DNA of 64,000 nucleotides. It comes from Leptodactylus fallax (lineage: Eukaryota > Chordata > Amphibia > Anura > Leptodactylidae). A program made the translations under genes and the position numbers. The notes under the pieces were generated by a model. That model was not told where the DNA came from, did no database searches, and worked only from the letters and a program-made list of their open reading frames with translations. The stretch is from the NCBI GenBank assembly GCA_947044405.1, contig CAMRHE010000330.1, positions 1,550,001 through 1,614,000 on the forward strand. The letters run 5' to 3'. Below are positions 58,463 through 64,000 of this stretch, in pieces; the first letter of the stretch is position 1; each line of letters begins with the position of its first letter.

Positions 58463-61400
58463 TTACGTGACAAATCTAGAATGTATCCACGCATCCCAAA
58501 TTATTTCGAATCTATGAAACGAGTAATTACCCATTGCGATCACCCTTTCATAGGAATATGTGTTGTTAATGGCTAGTAACAGGACCGACATAGGCGGGGA
58601 GGCTGTTGCCCTCCACCTCTGTACCAACATTAGTTTAGCCATCGTTAGAATTTTACAAATAAGTTGCTTATGCCTATTCAGTTCTCCGGGAATACCAAGT
58701 AGCAAAATCGCCATATGTGCAGTAGGGGGGAGACGTACATCAAACAATTCAGAGAGCATTTCGAAGACACTATCCCAGTAACCACGAATTATAGGGCAAG
58801 TTTCCAGAATGTGAAGAAGGGTTCCTCTGTCTCCACATCCCCTCCAACAATTCCCAGACATGGAGGGATACGCTAACTGCAAAGTAGATGGGGTTCTATA
58901 CCACCGTAAAGTGACCTTCATTGCTGTCTCTATGTGGGTGCTACATTTTAAAGACAGATGGATCAATTTAATCGTTCGTTGCCAGTCGTCTGGAGTAATG
59001 ACCATTCCTAAATCTCTCTCCCAACAACGGAACGGAGTGGATCTAGTAAAAGTCGAAATTCCATCCATTTTATCATAAAGAAATCGTAATCCCCTCACAT
59101 TAGTCGACAACCAAGCAAAAAGTGAACCGTTATGGGGCAGGGTCGTCACAGGGTGTTTAGATATGAAGTGCCATATCTGAAAATATTTAAGGAAATCGCC
59201 TACGTGGATTCCGTATTTTTGTCTAAGATCCACAAATGGTATAGGCTGATTAGAGTCAGAGTATAGTTGAGAAATCTGCGTGATCCCCCTCAATTCCCAA
59301 CCCGAAACCCCCATGCCATCAATCATCCAGGCCATCAATGACAGAGGCATTTCTGCAATATGAAAATGTTTCACTGGGTTTGCTTTCCCATGGATTAGCT
59401 TCCATGCCATTAGCAAAGCGCACATGACTGGGGAGAAGGATCCCGGAGCCGGAATGTTCCAGAAGGGCAACCACAGCGCATCCTCCAACTTTAGGGGAGA
59501 TATAAACGCCTGCTCTATATGTAGCCATGGAACCGAGGTATCCATTGACTTCCATCTTGCACACTGAGTGACCAGTGATGCTATATAGTAATTCCTCACC
59601 ACAGGTACTCCCAGCCCTCCTGCCTCTCGTTGCTTAAATAAAAAGCTTTTATTGATTTTATTGACCCTTTGTGCTGTCTCAAAAAAGGAAACCGGAATGG
59701 ATATTGGGAGCGTACGGAACAAGTACAATAGTCTAGGCAATAGCAGCATCTTAAAAGCCGCTACCCGTCCTATCCAAGAAACATCCATTTTAGACATTCG
59801 TTCGGTCTCTTCTTGCAATATTTTTAACATTGGGATATAGTTACTTTTGTAGAGGGTTCCTAATGATGTTGTCACCTGTATCCCCAAATACTGAACACTG
59901 TCCTTCCTCCAATCAAAATCATAAGTCGATTGTAGATGCTGGAGCAAGGGTGGAGGGACATTGAAAGGCAATGCCTGTGATTTGGCCATGTTTAATTTAT
60001 AAAATGATAATTGTCCAAAAGTACTAATAGTGTCCATAAGATGAGGAATAGATAGTTGCGGATTAGACAGAGTGAGGATAATATCATCAGCATATAATGA
60101 TATAAGGTGAGATTTACCTCCTATGTCAATGCCTCCCACTCTCGGGTCCAATCTGAGTATTTGGGCTAAAGGCTCTATAGAAAGAACAAATATCAGGGGT
60201 GATAGGGGACACCCCTGTCTGGTCCCATTTGTAATGAGGAATGGATCCGAGACTACTCCGTTAGTGAACACTTTCGCAGAAGGTGCTGAGTATAACGCCT
60301 CAATCGCTCTCAAGATAGCTCCAGAAAACCCCATACTTCTAAGCACCGAAAAGGCATACGACCAGCAAATGCGGTCGAACGCCTTCTCTGCGTCCAATGC
60401 AAGGATCACCGCCTTTTCCTTTCTAGAATCGACATGGTGTATTATATTCAATATACGTCTGGTATTATCATATGATTGTCTCCCTTTAACAAATCCCACT
60501 TGATCATAATTTATCAAACTTGGGAGACAGAGTGCCAGTCGGCTCGCTATTAATTTAGCGTAGATTTTTAAATCTGTGTTCAATAGCGATATTGGTCTAA
60601 AGTTCTGGGGGCTGGTGGCGGGTTTGCCAGGCTTTGGCAACGTAACTATCAGGGCTTCTTGATTTTCTTTTGGGATGACCCCAGAATCAACCACGGCCGT
60701 CAGAAATGACAGCAGCGGGCTCATCAGGGCTGGGAAAAAACATTTATAATATTCATTAGTAAGGCCGTTCAAGGAGTCCAGCTGTGACTCCGTGAGTGCG
60801 GGTAGTTGAGCCGCCTTGAGGAATCGTTCAATATCCTGGGTTGTCGGGGGGGACTGTCGAGGAGTCGTCTGCTAGGTTGTAAAGGCCTTCATAAAAATGT
60901 TTAAAGGCGTTAGCAATGCCAATAGGGTCATAGATTTTGTATGTACCATCCTTGCTATACATAAATGGAATCCTCGATTTTGCCTGCTTTTGTTTCAGCT
61001 TGGATGCTAGAAGTTTGCCCGCCTTGTTAGATTGAGAGTAATATGTAGCTCTAATCTTTTTCAGGTTTTTCTCATATTTATGCAATAGGCAAGCAGTTAA
61101 CTGCTGGCGTAAAGCTATTAATTCCGCTGCACGTGAGTGAGACGGAGATTGTTTATTGCTGGTGTCTATAATTCTTATCTGATGGAGCAGACGATCTATT
61201 TCTGCCATCCTATTTTTCTTTTCAATATGCCCTAGGCGAATAAACGTTCCCCTAATAAAGGCCTTGTGAGAATTCCACAATATTTCAGGGCCAGGAGCAG
61301 AGGGGGCACTGATCTGAAAGAATTCCTTCAAGTCATTCTCTAACGTTGCTTTTAACTTTGGCTGTGACATTAAAAAGTCACTACACCTCCACATATATGC

Positions 61401-62117
61401 TCTAGCAGATTCATATTTTTCAGCTATGGACAGGGTTATCGCTGCATGGTCTGACCAAGTTATTTGAGATATCTCGGACTGCTTAGCAAGGGGAATGCTA
61501 GATTGCTCAACCAGGAACAAGTCTATTCGTGAATAGCTATTATGAACCGTGGAATGATATGTATAATCTCTTTCAGAATTATGCAAGATACGCCAGATGT
61601 CAAATAGTTCATAGCGCCATATAGCCTGTGATAAGGAGGGGTGACGTGTTAGTATACCAGACGTGGTATCTACTTGCGGGTCCGGGGCCATATTGAAATC
61701 TCCCATTAATATTAAACATCCCTTCTTCCACTTTCCTACCGCCCTCACCAGTCTCCCTAGAAATGCCACCTGTTTCCTATTTGGGGCATAAACTGATACC
61801 AGCGTATAGGTGACATTGTTAATAATGCACACTACTATAACAAATCGCCCTCCCGGGTCAGCGTATTGAGATAACAATTGAAACGCTACTGAGTCCTTAA
61901 TTCCAATCAATGTGCCCCTACGTTTTGAGGAGTAGTGAGCATGAAACACATGTGGGTATGCTGGGTGATTAAAGCGAAAAGCGTCTGCCCTTAAAAGATA
62001 TGTCTCTTGTAGTGCAAGAATGTCACAGTTCTGCCCTCGGGCCTCACGCCATAAATTGGCTCTTTTCTGAGGGGAGTTCAAACCTCTGACATTCATGGAC
62101 ATAATTTTAAGTACCAT
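58463..62117 (-). pseudogene. L1 ORF2 endonuclease/reverse transcriptase, one frameshift
   Basis: The 1217-residue frame is open except for one extra base in a run of seven (G on +, 60846-60852), which ends the first part after VPPDNPGY at 60828. The second part is in the next frame, and its first Met is at 60772. Endonuclease (about 1-235): NVRGLN (Asn 9), QETYL (Glu 38), MGDFNM, WSDHAAI. Reverse transcriptase: LPKPGKPATSPQNFRPISLL, QVGFVKGRQ, LALDAEKAFDRICW, TRQGCPLSPLIF and the catalytic YADDIIL. Near the C-terminus is CWRGCGDRGTLLHILETC, the CX3CX7HX4C knuckle of L1. A homopolymer change could be real or an assembly error; if an error, the gene is intact. It copies L1 RNA at nicked DNA. 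Confidence 0.93.
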
Positions 62118-62417
62118 GATACACAGTTAGAAATGCTTTGAGATTCTTACCACAACCACTTATACCAGTAGGTGTCACTGTTGGCTTGAAGAGAAACTGT
62201 TTCCACCCTTCATATTCACTACGCCCAATGTGCCAAAACCAATAATAAAAAGAAAAACAAACCATGCAAATTACAAAACCAATGGGTAAACCTTCGTGGC
62301 AAAACCAAACAAAGAGAAAAAAAAAAGAGTATGGTACAGCGGACCAGCGGCTGTCGTAATCCTGGGGGCATAAGTTCAACAACAGTGGACATACGAAATC
62401 CAAGAATAGGTGAGTCT

Positions 62418-63701
62418 TTAGCTTTGTAGCCCTTTGCGTGGACGTCTTTGGGCCCTCACTTGGTGCCAACCATCCGACACAGGACCAGGTGGTTGTTTGA
62501 GTGGTATCTCGACAATCGGAATGTTCCATTTGTAAAGCAGACTATTTCCTTCTTCCAAAGTTTTAACGACATGCACCGTGTTGTCTCGGGTAATGATCAC
62601 ACGGACCGGAAATCCCCACTTGTATAAAATGTGGTGCTGGCGTAAAGCTGCTGTAATAGGGATGAATTGCCGCCGCAATTGCAGTGTCGTGGCTGATAAA
62701 TCCGAGTAGATAGATACTCTGTGATATGGTTCAGGTAGGTGCCCCATCTTTCGGGAAGTCATCAAAACCAGATCTTTGGTGCGATAAAAATGGATTTTAG
62801 CAAGAACATCCCTGGGTATTGCTTCATCTAGATGAGATGGTTTGGGGACTCTATGAGCTCTATCAATAATTAGATCCATCTCTGTAAGATTCGGTAGGAG
62901 CGAGCGGATCAGATCTTGGAGGTACGTCGTCAAATTATTCGCGGAGACCGACTCCGGAATCCCTCTAAATTTCAGATTGTTTCTCCGTGAGCGATCCTCT
63001 AAGTCTGCTACTTTAGCTTTCAAAAACAACACATCCGACTCCATCTCATAGTGAGCATCTATTAATGCATTATGTGATGACGCAAATTCCGCCATTTTGG
63101 ATTCAACATGAACTGTACGGTTTTTCAGTTCCTGAATATCTTTATCTAACGGCTTTACCATGAGAGACATGTCCGTTTTTAATGATTTGCAGAAAGTCAT
63201 GAGCATATATTTCATAGAGGCCTCAGTAAGTGGGTTCTCTGTCTCTGGGATTTCTGCAAAAAAATCAGTGGGTGGAGGGGTAGGCTGCACATTGTTGCTC
63301 ACCTCGCCATCCTGGGAGTCGCTATCCTGGAGTCTTGGTCTCTGCTTAGCCAGGCTGGCGGTAGGCGACTGGTGGGTCCCCAGGCCGGGTAGGCCTGCAG
63401 ATCCCGAAGCGCCGACCCACGGAGGCCCGCTTCCATTGTAGGCCCCGGCCTGCCGGGGAGAAGGCCCAGGTAGCTCCGCGACCGCGCCGTCCAGCAGCTG
63501 CGGTAAGGATGGGGCTGAGAGCGCTCTCTTGTGAGCGGAGAGCGCGCTTGTTTCCTCCGGAGGGTCGCGCGGTGGAGTCAAGGCCCTAGATTCTGTTTCC
63601 AGGCGCGGGCCGTCTCCATGCTGGTCCTCCCCCCCCCATGGGGGGAAATAGAAATCTGAGATTTTATGCGGTCTCACCGCCGACTTCTTTCTTCTCGGCA
63701 T
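62418..63701 (-). CDS. L1 ORF1 RNA-binding protein, intact
   Basis: 427 residues from ATG (MPRRKKSAVRPHKISD). The first 150 residues are rich in Pro, Ser and Gly. A heptad-type coiled coil follows (about 165-250; DKDIQELKNRTVHVESKMAE and FLKAKVADLEDRSRR), then the RRM-like start RNNLKFRGIPES, AHRVPKP, and the C-terminal domain with LAKIHFYRTKDLVL and LYKWGFPVRV. This is the trimeric nucleic-acid chaperone that coats L1 RNA. No stop or frameshift. It ends 300 bp before ORF2; L1 ORF2 is normally translated by reinitiation. Confidence 0.92.
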   Translation of the reverse strand: MPRRKKSAVRPHKISDFYFPPWGGEDQHGDGPRLETESRALTPPRDPPEETSALSAHKRALSAPSLPQLLDGAVAELPGPSPRQAGAYNGSGPPWVGASGSAGLPGLGTHQSPTASLAKQRPRLQDSDSQDGEVSNNVQPTPPPTDFFAEIPETENPLTEASMKYMLMTFCKSLKTDMSLMVKPLDKDIQELKNRTVHVESKMAEFASSHNALIDAHYEMESDVLFLKAKVADLEDRSRRNNLKFRGIPESVSANNLTTYLQDLIRSLLPNLTEMDLIIDRAHRVPKPSHLDEAIPRDVLAKIHFYRTKDLVLMTSRKMGHLPEPYHRVSIYSDLSATTLQLRRQFIPITAALRQHHILYKWGFPVRVIITRDNTVHVVKTLEEGNSLLYKWNIPIVEIPLKQPPGPVSDGWHQVRAQRRPRKGLQS

Positions 63702-63853
63702 CCCCGAAGGTAAGGCCCTTTTTGCTGTTAATTTCTGTGCCCAAAGGCCACGGGCTCGTCGCCTATAATGTCGCTGTGTTAGACTCAGACCAAGAGCTCT
63801 GAGACTATGCGGCCATTGCAGTCCACAGCTAGGCCCGCCCTCTTACCATTTTT

Positions 63854-64000
63854 GTGTCTCACAAAGACATAGTGGTTAGAACCAAAAATCTCAAATTTTG
63901 ACTCATGAAACCAAAGTACAGATTTCCATTGGTTTAATATCCATTTCTTGTGTTTCTTGGCCCAAGCAATCATCTTCTTCTTCTTGTTCCTCGGGGCTTC
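63854..64000 (-). pseudogene. old DD38E transposon, right part (runs off window)
   Basis: Continues the transposase interrupted at 58059. On the minus strand it reads AWAKKHKKWILNQWKSVLW and then FHESKFEIFGSNHYVFVRHK, the region of the first catalytic Asp, here His (FHES for SDES). The join at the L1 duplication keeps the RHKNGKRM/VSTC order seen in the relative at 11887-12939. The element continues beyond the window. Confidence 0.88.

Larger units (their letters stand above)
58060..63838 (-). mobile_element. full-length L1 retrotransposon
   Basis: The 5.8-kb element has a 5' UTR of about 137 bp (63702-63838), ORF1, a 300-bp spacer, ORF2, and a 3' UTR of about 400 bp with AATAAA shortly before a short A-rich tail (T-rich on +, 58060-58110). 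CCTCTTACCATTTTT stands at 58045-58059 and at 63839-63853, a perfect 15-bp target duplication. The pre-insertion site TTTTT/G fits the L1 endonuclease preference. Not 5' truncated. The strict exactness of the duplication and the open frames suggest a recent insertion. Confidence 0.95.

Noticed and set aside
62107..62529. 140-codon frame between L1 ORF1 and ORF2
   Set aside because: It overlaps both L1 frames, has no motif of its own, and covers the normal inter-ORF spacer.

Overview
The window looks like gene-poor nuclear DNA of a vertebrate, most likely an anuran amphibian (inference, about 0.75). No host exon, rRNA gene or functional tRNA gene could be supported. The evidence is the repeat mixture: at least nine Tc1-type insertions in several families (DD34E, DD35E and DD38E catalytic spacings), a full-length L1, a CR1/L2-group LINE, a tRNA-derived SINE, a Helitron, hAT elements with GTGGCGTAACT ends, solo LTRs, and many short palindromic MITEs separated by AT-rich single-copy DNA. 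A teleost also carries Tc1 and L1, but the sparse layout and MITE families fit a large frog genome better.

Layout. 1-5.7 kb: dispersed MITEs, one split by a deleted Tc1, a CTAT microsatellite and a second deleted Tc1 with 109-bp inverted ends. 6.4-14.3 kb: a dense nest. A Helitron (6554-9222) contains a hAT element (7025-8473), which contains a solo LTR (7235-8062); then come a truncated Tc1, a 1.6-kb Tc1 and a 2.4-kb head-to-head pair of DD38E elements sharing one set of outer ends, all landed in TA-rich microsatellites. 15.2-18.5 kb: CR1/L2-type LINE with a two-stop reading frame. 18.5-40.6 kb: MITEs, a SINE, a solo LTR inside a palindrome, three perfect palindromes near 27.0 kb, and minisatellites of 35 and 49 bp. 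40.7-42.3 kb: Tc1 with one stop. 45.7-47.3 kb: Tc1-type element with a completely open transposase and DD35E spacing. 49.3-50.9 kb: second copy of the 10.0-kb Tc1 family, inverted. 53.6-54.2 kb: fourteen 46-bp repeats. 55.4-56.1 kb: remnant Tc1 carrying a SINE tail. 57.4-64.0 kb: an old DD38E element split by a full-length L1 (58060-63838) with a 15-bp target duplication.

The coding content is therefore transposon-derived: DDE transposases (cut-and-paste at TA), the L1 ORF1 RNA-binding protein and ORF2 endonuclease/reverse transcriptase, and the LINE endonuclease/reverse transcriptase. Only the DD35E transposase (46066-47082) and L1 ORF1 (62418-63701) read through without a visible lesion. 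L1 ORF2 is open apart from one extra base in a run of seven C (7 G on the + strand at 60846-60852).

I found no new gene system. The most informative parts are the nested insertions, whose order is fixed by target-site duplications; the intact DD35E element; the composite DD38E pair; and tandem arrays in strict register. Family names rest on memory of motifs and ends, not on a database search.
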